NCBI GenBank assembly: GCA_963778385.1 | Contig: CAVZUA010000015.1 | Coordinates: 1-64,000, forward strand | Direction of reading: 5' to 3' | Source of the DNA: DATARH01 sp963778385 | Lineage (GTDB): Bacteria > Pseudomonadota > Alphaproteobacteria > ATCC43930 > CGMCC-115725 | DNA: 64,000 nucleotides | Part shown: positions 1 through 8,283 of the stretch, piece after piece | How the letters are laid out: every line of letters begins with the position of its first letter | Position numbering within the stretch: position 1 is the stretch's first letter | The notes under the pieces: model-generated | Databases searched by the model: none | Seen by the model: the letters and a program-made list of their open reading frames with translations, nothing else | What the model was told of the DNA's origin: nothing | Translations under genes and position numbers: made by a program

Positions 1-138
1 TAGCACATTGGGAAAGCCGTTCCGATCCGGGGGAGGCGACGCGAAGCCCTTTGCGAGCGTAGCGCCGCCTCCCCTGGTGGGGCACGGCCGGCAGGTCTCT
101 AGAGTGAATGTGCCAACAGTCACTTTGGAGGTCCGACG
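1..138 (+). other. 5' noncoding end of IS110-type element, with hairpin
   Basis: No gene is seen here. A perfect 9-bp inverted repeat (30-38 against 66-74, GGGGAGGCG/CGCCTCCCC) encloses 27 bases and sits just upstream of the IS110-type transposase. In IS110-group elements the structured bridge RNA is encoded on this side of the transposase, so the hairpin may belong to it; that is inference. The true left end of the element is not identifiable and may lie outside the window. A GGAGG ribosome-binding site lies 8 bases before the transposase ATG. Confidence 0.35.
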
Positions 139-1434
139 ATGACCGAACGGAAGTCTACGCCGCCGGAGGCGGCGCTCGTAGCCATCGATATTGCTAAAGC
201 GCGCAACGAGGTTCTGATCGACCCGGGCCATGGACGCCGACGCCGCATGACCGTCCTTAACACCAGAGCCGAGCATGATCGTTTTATCGTGACCCTGCAC
301 GCGCTTGCCCGTCCCATCGTCGTCGGGCTCGAACCGACGGGAAACTATCACCGCGTTTTGGCTCACCGGTTGATCGTGGCTGGTTTTGAGGTCCGGCTCA
401 TCTCCGGTATGGCACTCGCCCGGACCCGCGAAGCGCTGCACAACGGTTGGGATAAGAATGATCCGAAGGACGCCCAGGTAATCCTGCACATGCTGCGGAT
501 CGGCGCCACGATGGCCTACCAGGATCCATTGGCGGCCGGGATCAACGACCTTCAGGAGCTGTCGAAGACCCATGAGGTCGTCTCCAAGGCCAAGACCGAG
601 CTCTGGCATCGGCTTCTCACCCATTATCTGCCGCTCTATTTTCCCGAGATCGAGCGCTTCGCCGGGAACTCGCGCAGCGACTGGTTCTTGGCGCTTCTCG
701 AGCGCTTTCCCACGCCGGCCAGCATCACTGTGTTGGCGAAGGACGCCTTCGTCGCTGCGGCCTGGGACGTGGCGGGTCGGAAGGTGTCAAAGGCCCGCCT
801 GCTCGGTGATATCTATGAGACCGCATGCACCTCAGCCGCTCTTCCGGTGCCGCTGGATGCTCCGGCGATCGCCATGTTCCGCTTGGTCTTGGCACAGGCC
901 CGCGGCCTGATCCGTCAGCGCGATGCGATCGAAGCCCAGGCAGATGAACTCCTGCGCACCCATCCCGACTACTTACGCCTACGCCAAGTGCCGGGCATCG
1001 GGCCAATCCATGCGCTGACGATATTGGCAGAGGCGGGGGACCTGCGCCGGTTTCGTCATCACCGCCAGTTCTTGAAGTTTTGCGGTTTCGATCTTGCCAC
1101 CCATCAGTCCGGGCAATTTCGTGGCCAGACCAGGCTCTCAAAGTTCGGCAATGCCCGCCTGCGCCGGACCTTCTGGCTTGCGGCCCAGGTCGCCGTCCGT
1201 CAGCGCGAGAATAGCTTTCGCGATCACTTCGGACGTCATATCGCCAAAGATCGCGATAACAAGGATCTCCGGCGCAAGGCGTTGAGTGCCGTCGCTGCCA
1301 AGATGGCGCGCGTCGCTCATGCCCTTGTCAAGACCGGAACTGACTACCGGCCCTTCTTTGACGGGCCGGTGCCAAGTGGAAGAACCCGCTCTGTTGGAGC
1401 CGTGAGGGCGCGGTCTGAGACCGCGACCCTGTAG
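139..1434 (+). CDS. IS110-family transposase (DEDD recombinase), apparently intact
   Basis: This 431-residue protein has the IS110-family architecture. The N-terminal RuvC-like DEDD domain shows D (VAIDIAKARNEV, about residue 17), E (GLEPTGNYHR, about 62) and the D-D pair (DKNDPKDAQV, about 106-112). The C-terminal domain (about 285-400) has the helix-hairpin-helix-like VPGIGPIHALTI and the S-G...K-GN...LRR block (HQSGQFRGQTRLSKFGNARLRR region) that contains the family serine. Such enzymes act with a bridge RNA to recombine element ends with a target. The gene starts at ATG 139 behind GGAGG. It lies next to a truncated IS3 element and may have inserted into it, but the right end of this element could not be fixed. 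Confidence 0.93.
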   Translation: MTERKSTPPEAALVAIDIAKARNEVLIDPGHGRRRRMTVLNTRAEHDRFIVTLHALARPIVVGLEPTGNYHRVLAHRLIVAGFEVRLISGMALARTREALHNGWDKNDPKDAQVILHMLRIGATMAYQDPLAAGINDLQELSKTHEVVSKAKTELWHRLLTHYLPLYFPEIERFAGNSRSDWFLALLERFPTPASITVLAKDAFVAAAWDVAGRKVSKARLLGDIYETACTSAALPVPLDAPAIAMFRLVLAQARGLIRQRDAIEAQADELLRTHPDYLRLRQVPGIGPIHALTILAEAGDLRRFRHHRQFLKFCGFDLATHQSGQFRGQTRLSKFGNARLRRTFWLAAQVAVRQRENSFRDHFGRHIAKDRDNKDLRRKALSAVAAKMARVAHALVKTGTDYRPFFDGPVPSGRTRSVGAVRARSETATL

Positions 1435-1636
1435 ATAATGTTCGGGTCTTCCACTTGGGATGCGTATCTCGTTTTGAGGACGGTCAGGGCCGCGACAGCA
1501 CGAACGGACCCTCGGTTTGCTATGGCAGAGAGCGCCACCTTCAACAGTGGAGGCCACTTGGATCAAAGTAACCCTGGCGACCGGCATCACCCGGCGCAAC
1601 GAGACCTGCTTGCCCAAAATCTCCTCTTGCTTCCCA
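1435..1636. other. Noncoding 3' flank of the IS110-type element
   Basis: About 200 bases lie between the IS110-type transposase stop and the point, near 1636, where similarity to IS3 orfB begins. No gene or clear inverted repeat is seen. It is probably the right noncoding end of the IS110-type element and/or a scar of the event that removed the 3' end of the IS3 orfB. Confidence 0.4.
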
Positions 1637-2194
1637 ACTTAGGACGTTGTCGGAAAGGCAGCCCGCCGGCTTGCCGCATCGGGCAACGACGAGATCGAGC
1701 TCGCGCCCGACCCGCAGGCCGGACAGCGACGTGTCGGCAACCAGCGCCAGGCACTCGCGGGTGAAATCGTCGACCACAGCGAGAATGCGGAAACGCCGGC
1801 CGTCGCTGAGCTGGTCATGCAGAAAGTCGAGCGACCAGCGCTGGTTCGGCCCTTGCGGCAAAGCCAGCGGCGCGCGGGTGCCGAGCGCTCGCTTGCGGCC
1901 GCCGCGACGGCGCACCTGTAATCGCTCTTCGGCGTAAAGGCGGCGCAGTTTCTTGTGGTTGAGCTGCAGGCCCTCGCGGCGCAGCAGGATGTGCAGCCGG
2001 CGATAGCCGAAGCGGCGGCGAAGGGCGGCGATCTCGCGCAGCCGCGTGCGGATCGGACCATCATCCGGCCGTCGGCGGCGATAGCGCACCGAGCTGCGGT
2101 CCACATCGAGCGCCTGGCATGCCCGCCGCTGGCTCACCCCGTGGACCTCCCGGAGGTGAGCAGCGGCTTCTCGTCTGGCGGCGGGCGTCACCAT
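1637..2194 (-). pseudogene. IS3-family transposase orfB, 3'-truncated
   Basis: About 186 residues of an IS3 orfB are readable from ATG 2194. They include the HTH_21-like start (RREAAAHLREVHGVSQRRAC), the R-R-FGYRRLH motif (about residues 60-66), the first catalytic Asp in RWSLDFLHDQL (about 122) and the second in CLSDN (about 184). After SDN the reading diverges from the family, so the conserved glutamate block (normally ...VESFNGRLRDE) is missing. It overlaps the orfA stop (TGGTGA), as usual for this family. Confidence 0.88.
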
Positions 2195-2341
2195 TTTCTT
2201 GCGGCCACATCCCGCAGCATGGCGTTGTCGAGCATCGCCTCAGCCAGAAGCTTCTTCAGCTTGGCGTTCTCATCCTCCAGCGCCTTTAGGCGGCGGGCGT
2301 CCGAGACCTCCATCCCGCCGTACTTCGCCTTCCACTATGGG

Positions 2342-2353
2342 ATGGCCCGCCCC
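2342..2353 (+). repeat. Left subterminal inverted repeat of IS1111-type element
   Basis: ATGGCCCGCCCC is a perfect inverse of 3672-3683. It begins 7 bp inside the element end. Confidence 0.88.
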
Positions 2354-2406
2354 TCCCTTCGCCGGCCAGGATTTCTGTTTCCTGGCGCTAGCAGAGGAGC
2401 GGATCG

Positions 2407-3432
2407 ATGTCAGTCAGCGTGTTAGGGATAGATCTCGGAAAGAACACCTGCGGCGTTGCAGGTCAGGACACCAGCGGGCGGATTGTCATTCGTCGGAGGG
2501 TTAAGCGAGACGGACTCATCGACCTGACCGCAAAGCTTGCCCCATGTGTCGTTGCTATGGAGGCGTGCTGTGGCGCTCACCACCTCGGCCGGGCGATGCA
2601 AGCCCAGGGCACACGGTTCGGCTAATCTCGCCGGAATACGCGCGGCCCTACGTCAAAGCCCAGAAGAACGATGACCGTGACGCGGAAGGTATCGCCGAAG
2701 CCGCTACTCGGCCAACGATGCGATTTGTCGAGCTGAAGAGCGAGGAGCAGCTCGACGTCCAGACACTTCACCGTGCCCGCGATCGTCTGATTGGCGAGCG
2801 AACCGCTTTGATCAATCAGCTCCGGGGCATTTTGCTAGAGCGTGGCATCGTGTTTCCCCAAGGGCGGCGTAAACTTGAGCAGCACCTGGTGCAACTGCTG
2901 GCTTGTGGTGAAGTCAGCTCGCTGAGCCGACGAACGCGAATGCTGATCGAGGATATGCGGGTGCAGTGGCGCGGCCTCGATACTCGCATAGAAAGCATTT
3001 GACGCCGAGTTCGTCGCGCGGGCTCGCGAAGACGACGACGCAAGACGGCTGATCACGATCCCCGGCATTGGCGTGATGAATGCCACCGCTCTTGTCGCGG
3101 CGATCGGGGACGGACGTACATTCTCCAGGGGACGAGACTTGGCCGCGTGGCTAGGCCTGGTTCCACGACAGATGACGACGGGCGGAAAAACGCGACTGGT
3201 CGGCATCACCAAGCGGGGAAACACCTATTTGCGCAAGCTGCTGATCCATGGTGCTCGCGCGGCGATGCCGACACTGGCAACGAGCAATACTCTGCTCGGC
3301 GAGTGGCTGCGCAGCTTGCTCGCGCGGGTACACCCCAACACTGCTGTCGTGGCGTTGGCCAACAAGCTCGCGCGGATCGCTTGGGCCGTGCTGCGGCATC
3401 GCGACGGGTTCCGGGCAACGATGGCAGCATAG
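2407..3432 (+). pseudogene. IS1111-type transposase with two compensating frameshifts
   Basis: The reading frame begins at ATG 2407 (SVLGIDLGKNTCG, first catalytic Asp). It loses one base near 2611 after AMQAQG and continues in another frame (HTVRLISPEYARPYVK, then NDDRDAEGIAEA with the D-D pair). It gains one T near 2998-3001 after RIESI and returns to the first frame (DAEFVARARED... TIPGIGVMNATALVAAIG... GGKTRLVGITKRGNTYLRKLL). All landmark blocks are present, so the gene was recently complete at about 340 residues. Either it is a fresh pseudogene or the indels are sequencing errors. Confidence 0.88.
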
Positions 3433-3671
3433 TGTCGAGCGTTCGGTCGGCAATGACAGGGCTGCCGGCCACTCTTGTCTGCGGGAGGTGACGTGAAGAT
3501 GGCCTGACAGTCGATCGGCAGCTCGCAAACCTGGTTCTACGAACGGCGCATCGACGCCGATTCCACTATGAGGAGCGGGCTGCGCGGATCTCCATCTTGG
3601 CCGAGGGAGCTCCTCAGGCCGGATACGCTGAAGCAGACTGCTCAGACCGGATCACGAAACAGCTTGCAGAC
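3433..3671. ncRNA. Candidate bridge RNA region in IS1111 right noncoding end
   Basis: Two hairpins are visible. The first has stem CGGCG/CGCCG (3544-3548/3555-3559). On its 3' side lies TTCCACTATG (3561-3570), identical to 2330-2339 across the left insertion junction. On its 5' side lies GTTCTAC (3534-3540), which matches the reverse complement of the right target as it stands in intact IS3 orfA. The second hairpin has arms 3599-3606 and 3612-3620 with one bulge. On its 3' side lies ATACGCT (3623-3629), identical to the element's right end plus core (3682-3688). Two guide-bearing loops, one for target and one for donor, are the known design of IS110-family bridge RNAs. The strand and ends of the transcript are not determined. 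Confidence 0.6.
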
Positions 3672-3683
3672 GGGGCGGGCCAT
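3672..3683 (-). repeat. Right subterminal inverted repeat of IS1111-type element
   Basis: GGGGCGGGCCAT is the perfect partner of 2342-2353. It is followed by 3 bp (ACG) to the element end and then the core CT. Confidence 0.88.
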
Positions 3684-3870
3684 ACGCTTGTAAAACGTCG
3701 CCTCGCTGACGCCGTGCTTGCGGCAGACATCGGCAGTCTTCGCTCCCGCTTCTTGTTCGCGCAGCACCCCGATGATCTGCTCCTCGGTGAACCTCGTCCG
3801 CTTCATCGTCCGTCCCCTTCCGGTGGTCGGACTCGACCCAAATCTGGAGGAGATCCAGGGGCTCAGGTCA

Positions 3871-4130
3871 CCCCCTCAGCTGTAGGCGATGCCAGACCCG
3901 CTCTAGCTCGGCTTGCGGCATGCCAGTGCCCGACACGACCGGCATAGAGCAGTTCGCCCTGGGACGTATAGGAGCCCAGTAACAGCGCGCCGATCCGGTA
4001 GCGAGCGCCCTCGGATCACGCCAACCGACAACAACAAACTCCTCCGATCGAGGCACTCGGTCTTCCGGCGAAGGGGTCGCACCGCCCCGGGTTCGTTTCG
4101 AGATGATGCATTTAGCCCCTGTTGGCAGCC
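3871..4130 (-). pseudogene. Fragment of LigD-type ATP-dependent DNA ligase
   Basis: In shifting minus-strand frames one reads IISKRTRG (ligase motif V region), then SEEFVVVGWRDP, a GALLLGSY-like block and AGRVG...GMPQAELERVWHRL. These are the landmarks of the OB-fold part of LigD ligase domains (usual form REEFVVVGWTDP...LGALLLG...YAGRVGTGF). At least one frameshift is present, and both the N-terminal and the extreme C-terminal parts are missing. The IS3 terminus begins immediately after HRL, so the IS3 element landed in this gene. LigD works with Ku in bacterial end joining; a Ku fragment lies at 30454-30779. Confidence 0.72.
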
Positions 4131-4430
4131 TGCTTAGTCAGACCAGGCACCGCCCTCGTCACAATTCGCGGGTTCCGCCGATCTCGTACTTGTTTTACTG
4201 TTGGCGCAATTTTAACAAAATGGCATGTTGTCGGCCAGCCATCCGGCTGCCTGGACAAGCCGACCAACTACAGAGAGCGCAACTTTTCGTCCGTTATAGG
4301 GGGATCGATTATTTTCCGAAACGCCGCCACGCCGACGCAACGCGGATTTTCCTCCGCTAACGGCTGTACCGGCGCTGAGACGCGCCCCGTTTTTGGTGCG
4401 AAAGCGGCAAATACTCGTCAAGGATAACAA
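4131..4430 (+). promoter_or_regulatory. Noncoding leader upstream of nidogen-domain gene
   Basis: This 300-bp stretch without a gene is more AT-rich than its surroundings (TTTTACTG..., AATTTTAACAAAATGG, GATTATTTTCC). It probably carries the promoter and leader of the downstream gene. AAGGA at 4420-4424 is a good ribosome-binding site for ATG 4431. No specific operator is recognised. Confidence 0.35.
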
Positions 4431-4841
4431 ATGACTGATTTAGTTAACAATCTCGGCGGACCTGACGGCTTCGGCACGCAATTACTGGCCGTCACCGATG
4501 ATGGTTCGTCGAGCGCGATAGATATAACTGCCGTTTTCTCCGGTGGTTTAAATCTATTCGGCGCGGTGTACCGCCAGATATACATCAACAATAACGGCAA
4601 CGTCACTTTTACTTCTCCGCTCTCGGGCTACACGCCGTCGAGTATTGGGGCCGGTTACAGTTCGCCAATTATCGCTCCATTTTGGGCAGACGTGGATACG
4701 CGCGGCGGTGCGACGACCCCGACCGGCGGTAATGCAGCGGGCAGCGACAGGGTTTGGTACAACCTCGATCTGACCAATCATGTCCTGACAATCACTTGGG
4801 ACGATGTCGGCCGCTTCCATGACCAAGGCCGCCATGATTGA
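4431..4841 (+). pseudogene. Nidogen-like (NIDO) domain protein, 3'-truncated
   Basis: About 128 residues match the extracellular NIDO domain: FSGGLNLFGAVYRQIYINNN, NGNVTF near residue 57, PIIAPFWADVDTR (about 80-92) and WYNLD...LTITWDDVG (about 105-126). Bacterial NIDO proteins are usually large secreted or surface adhesins with RTX or cadherin-like repeats after the NIDO domain. Here the reading frame runs into antisense sequence of a truncated hydrolase gene after about 4810-4818 and stops at 4841. The N-terminus, without a classical signal peptide, resembles type I secreted adhesins. It is a broken gene. Confidence 0.75.
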
Positions 4842-5903
4842 GCCGAGGCCGCTCGTGTCGCCATCATGCACCGTCGCGATCAGGCGTGGCAGGCTTGGGT
4901 AATTCCTGGGGTAGTAAAGCAGGTTGCCAACAACCGCCTCAAAGAGCGTGGCGGTGAGCATCACGCGATTGTCCGGCTGTTTTAATTGCGCCGGCAGATC
5001 GACCGGCAAGGGCTTCGCCCGCAATCGGTCCAACGTTTCCGCATAAGTATCGGCAAGGTTCGGAAACGATGCGGCGCAGCCCGCGGCGTCAACCGCGCAA
5101 GCCCTGAAAAAGTCTTCGCGCGCAGCCTCCTGAATGGTCAGGCGGGGCGGAACCGGATCGGGCGGATAAACGGAGTCAAGGACAAGGGTTCGTACCGTCG
5201 ATGGATGCCTCGCCGCGAGGGTCATGGCGACTGTGGTTCCGTAGGATTCGCCGTAGACATTCCACTGCGTGACGCCCAGCGCCCGACGCACCCAATCGAA
5301 ATCTTCAGCGGTCACTGTTGTCCCGAAATTATTGAGGTCGATGCCGTGGCCCGTCGCCGCATCCCGGCAGGCCAGATACATCGCTCGACTTCGGGCGACG
5401 TGCTCTTCGCTCATGTCAGCCACCGCGGCGATGTCGGCTTGGAGCATTCTGGCTGTAAGCTCTGGACACAGCTGAGGCTCCGAGCGGCCGGTGCCGCGCT
5501 GATCGACCAGGATGAGATCGCGGCCCGGCGCATAGGGATGGCGCGCCTGATAGTCCGCGTAGATGGTCAACGGCCCTCCAGGCCCTCCGCTGATGTAGAC
5601 GACGGGGTCCGGCAATGAAGGCTGCTCGGCGCTTTTGGCGACAACGACCGCGAGGTTGAAGTGCCCCGCGGCGGGGTTGTCGTGGTCGCGCGGCACCGCC
5701 ACCGTGCCGCATCGCAGGCGAGGCAGGGTTTCCGGCGTCACATTCGGCAGCGAACACGGCGTATCGACAAAGGTCGGTTCAGATAAATCTGCTTGGGCGA
5801 AACTCCGACCCTGCGGCGCGGAAGCGGCGATAAACGCAAGCACCGCCACGCCCCACAATTGTCTTGGCGATTTAGCCGGCAAAGCCGCTCTCCCTGACTT
5901 CAC
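4812..5903 (-). pseudogene. TAP-type alpha/beta hydrolase (peptidase S33 family), 3'-truncated
   Basis: This is a secreted hydrolase of the tripeptidyl aminopeptidase/proline iminopeptidase type. A signal peptide (GVAVLAFIAASAPQGRSFAQA, residues about 17-37) is followed by VYISGGPGGP (oxyanion region), DLILVDQRGTGRS and the nucleophile elbow GESYGTT (Ser at about residue 220), then LVLDSVYPPD. Homologues continue another 100-150 residues with the catalytic Asp and His; here homology ends at about MAALVMEA (near 4815) and the remaining translation is antisense of the nidogen fragment. The enzyme therefore lacks its catalytic His and should be inactive. Confidence 0.82.
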
Positions 5904-6312
5904 GCTTTAACGACTGGCTGACCTTGCTGCCAATCCTGGGCCGCGCGTTCCAACAGGTCTTGCCGATTTCATGTCGCCGGCTCGTCGATTTGTCCAAACG
6001 CTAGCCGATTTCGAAATCGGCCAGCTATTCGGCGGCGCGAGGCGCGCGTTGTTTGAGCCGTTCGCGGTGGAATGGCCGGAAGCGGCGCCGAGCGGCTGTT
6101 GGCACATGCTCGCTCCTAGCGACGGACAAAGCCGAAATCGAAGCCGCTCCCTGTCCGGGCCAACTTGCTGGCATTTCGTCGTCTTCGTATACTTTGCGGA
6201 CGAGGGACACCACGGCTGCCCGACCGGCAGATCATCCAGGAAACGCCGCTTGAACGCCGCTGCAGGCGACGCCGGACCGGCCGGCACCCAGAGGCCGCAA
6301 TCGATCTGCCCA
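5904..6312. other. Intergenic region before the MscS-family gene
   Basis: The MscS frame stays open upstream of the chosen start (to 5971), but that translation lacks family similarity and precedes a clean signal peptide. It is therefore treated as noncoding. Nothing else is recognised. Confidence 0.4.
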
Positions 6313-8091
6313 ATGGCGAGGGCGGTGGTGCTGTTGCTTCTCGGCGTCACCCTGCTGCTCGTGTCGCTCGGACAGGGGCGCGCCGACACGGTGGGCGCCG
6401 AGCCGCTGCGCCCGCCGGACACGTCGAGCCCGCGCGCGACGCTCGAAGGCTTTATGCAGACCGTGGACGTGATCCAGCTCGGCATGACCGAGGTGCTGAA
6501 ATCCTATTCCGGCTCCGACCGGTTGTATCTGAGCCCCGAGGAGCGGCAGCACCAGCGGGCGCTTCTCGAACAGGGCCGCAAAGTCCTGCGCTACCTCGAT
6601 CTCTCGACGGTTTCGCCGGTGTTGCACGACACCGTGGGCGCCGAGCGCGCGCTCCAGTTGGAGGAGGTGCTGACGCGGATCGCGCTGCCGCCGCCCGAGG
6701 ATATTCCCGACCGCGACACCGTCGCCCGCGACGCTCTGAGGAAATGGCGGCTGCCGGATACCGAAATCGACATCGTCCGGATCAATTCCGGGCCACGCGC
6801 CGGGGATTGGGTGTTCTCGGCCGCCACCGTCGAGCAGTTGCCGGAATTCTATGCGCTGGTCAAAGACGAGCCCTACAAACCGGGGCCGGCGCGCGATCTG
6901 GCGGCGCTGTATCGCAGCATCAGCCACAACCGCGCATCCAGTCTCTACGAAGCCTTTTCAAACTCTCCGGCGGGGTTGCTGCTGCTTCCACCGCGCTGGA
7001 TGCTGAGCCTGCCGGGCTGGGGCAAGGCGCGCATCGTCGGCGTCGCGGTCTGGCAGTGGATCGGTCTTGCGATCGTGACCTTGGCCGCAGCGTTGTTCCT
7101 GTTCGGAGTCTACCGCCTGGCGCGGTGGCTCGGCCGAAGACGCGGCGAGGACGAAGCCGGACCGCACTGGTCGTGGCTGCTGGTTCCGCTGGCGACCCTC
7201 TTTGTGATGGGCGCGTTCGCCCCGGCAGTGCTCAAAATCCTGCGGATCAGCGGCAGCGTTTTTGTCGCCGCCACCTTCGCCAAAACGATCGCGTTCTACC
7301 TCGCGGCGGCGTGGCTGGTGATCACCGCGGCCGGGATTGCCGGCGCCGTGATCGTCGCCTCCGAGCAGATGCGGGCGCAGAGCCTGGACAGCCAGCTCAT
7401 CAGGCTGATGTCGCGGTTCGTCGGGATCGTGCTGGCGATCGCCCTGCTGATGGAAGGCGCCGACGAGCTTGGCTTTCCGGCTTTTTCGGTGCTGGCGGGG
7501 CTGGGCGTCGGCGGTCTGGCGGTCGCGCTCGCGGCGCGGGACAGCCTGGCCAACCTGTTGGGCTCGGTGCTGATCATGTTCGAGAAGCCGTTTCGCGTCG
7601 GCCATGCGATCCGCCTCGGCGGAACCACCGGCACGGTCGAGGATGTCGGCTTCCGCAGCACCCGCATTCGCACCGGGGACAACTCGGTGATCTCGATCCC
7701 GAACAACTCGATCGTCAACGCGACGGTGGAAAACCTGTCGCTGCGCCCAATGCTGCGGCAGAACCTGCTGCTCCAGATCGCCTACGACACCGGCGGCGAC
7801 AAGGTGCAGGCGTTCTGCCGCGGCATCGAACGGATCTTCGAGGACACCGAGACCGTCAACAAAGGGAGCCACTACGTCCGCTTCAACGATTTTGGCGAGA
7901 CCAGCCTCAACGTCCTGGCCGCATTCAATTTGATGGTGCCCAACCGCGTGACCGAGCTGACCGAGCGCGAGGCGATTCTCCTGAAGATCATGGACCTCGC
8001 GCAGGAAATCGGCGTCGATTTCGCCGCTGCGCCCCGCGCCACGCCGTCCGAACCCAGCGCGCCCACGGTCCGCGCCGTCTCGGGGAGCTAG
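6313..8091 (+). CDS. MscS-family mechanosensitive ion channel
   Basis: From ATG 6313 the protein has 592 residues. A signal peptide (ARAVVLLLLGVTLLLVSLGQ) leads to a soluble periplasmic domain of about 210 residues. About five membrane segments follow (starting near residues 235, 290, 325, 375 and 395). The MscS core comes next: AFSVLAGLGVGGLAVALAA as the pore helix, then SLANLLGSVLIMFEKPFRVG and the beta domain with VGFRSTRIRTGDN and SIPNNSIVN. Channels of this kind open on membrane tension during hypo-osmotic shock. The start was chosen for the signal peptide; the ribosome-binding site is weak (AGAGG, distant), so the start is uncertain. Confidence 0.85.
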   Translation: MARAVVLLLLGVTLLLVSLGQGRADTVGAEPLRPPDTSSPRATLEGFMQTVDVIQLGMTEVLKSYSGSDRLYLSPEERQHQRALLEQGRKVLRYLDLSTVSPVLHDTVGAERALQLEEVLTRIALPPPEDIPDRDTVARDALRKWRLPDTEIDIVRINSGPRAGDWVFSAATVEQLPEFYALVKDEPYKPGPARDLAALYRSISHNRASSLYEAFSNSPAGLLLLPPRWMLSLPGWGKARIVGVAVWQWIGLAIVTLAAALFLFGVYRLARWLGRRRGEDEAGPHWSWLLVPLATLFVMGAFAPAVLKILRISGSVFVAATFAKTIAFYLAAAWLVITAAGIAGAVIVASEQMRAQSLDSQLIRLMSRFVGIVLAIALLMEGADELGFPAFSVLAGLGVGGLAVALAARDSLANLLGSVLIMFEKPFRVGHAIRLGGTTGTVEDVGFRSTRIRTGDNSVISIPNNSIVNATVENLSLRPMLRQNLLLQIAYDTGGDKVQAFCRGIERIFEDTETVNKGSHYVRFNDFGETSLNVLAAFNLMVPNRVTELTEREAILLKIMDLAQEIGVDFAAAPRATPSEPSAPTVRAVSGS

Positions 8092-8143
8092 GGCCATATC
8101 CGATTAGATAGGGCGGGCAGCGCCGGGTTGGCGCGGCACTGGG

Positions 8144-8239
8144 GCCGGCCCCCTCCCCAACCCTCCCCCGTGGCCCATTTCTTTAGTCCACCTGGGGAGG
8201 GAGGCTTGCAGCGCAAGCTGCAAGTGGGTGGGGGCCGGC
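8144..8239. repeat. Long intergenic inverted repeat between MscS gene and solute-binding protein gene
   Basis: A perfect 10-bp outer stem (GCCGGCCCCC at 8144-8153, GGGGGCCGGC at 8230-8239) encloses complementary CTCCCC/GGGGAGG tracts and a CTTGCAGCGCAAGCTGCAAG palindrome. It lies between two convergent genes. This fits a dispersed extragenic palindrome that may act as a bidirectional terminator. Confidence 0.6.
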
Positions 8240-8283
8240 ACAGACGCCTCGATCTAAACGGATACAGATACTCTTGCTCCGGC

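Larger units (their letters stand above)
2335..3686 (+). mobile_element. IS1111-type (IS110 family) element inserted in IS3 orfA
   Basis: This 1352-bp element is delimited by restoration of the interrupted orfA. It has perfect 12-bp subterminal inverted repeats (2342-2353 ATGGCCCGCCCC and 3672-3683 GGGGCGGGCCAT). The left repeat is 7 bp from the left end and the right repeat 3 bp from the right end, the 7/3 spacing known for the IS1111 subgroup. No target duplication is seen. A CT dinucleotide lies at both junctions (2335-2336 and 3687-3688), as expected for the IS110-family core. The left noncoding end is short and the right one long, also as in IS1111 elements. The transposase carries two compensating frameshifts. 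Confidence 0.9.
2188..3806 (-). pseudogene. IS3-family orfA (88 codons) split in two by an IS1111-type insertion
   Basis: The 5' part (3806 down to 3687) encodes 40 residues beginning MKRTRFTEEQIIGVL and ending ATFYK. The 3' part (2334 down to 2188) encodes 48 residues beginning WKAKYGGMEV and ending AARKW. Joined, they form a complete HTH_8-type orfA with no base gained or lost, which fixes the insertion boundary to the single base pair (2335-3686), apart from one shared C. The protein is the DNA-binding half of the IS3 transposase. Confidence 0.9.
1637..3870 (-). mobile_element. IS3-family element remnant (IS407/IS51-like two-ORF type), interrupted
   Basis: On the minus strand, the pieces of orfA and orfB form one two-ORF IS3 element. 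Its upstream terminus (TGACCTGAGCCCC..., reading left from 3870) abuts the ligase fragment. Its far end is lost: orfB identity stops near 1637. A second element (2335-3686) sits inside orfA. Taking that insert out restores an uninterrupted 88-codon orfA, a usual length for this subgroup. The element is inactive because orfB lacks its third catalytic acidic residue and orfA is split. Confidence 0.85.
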
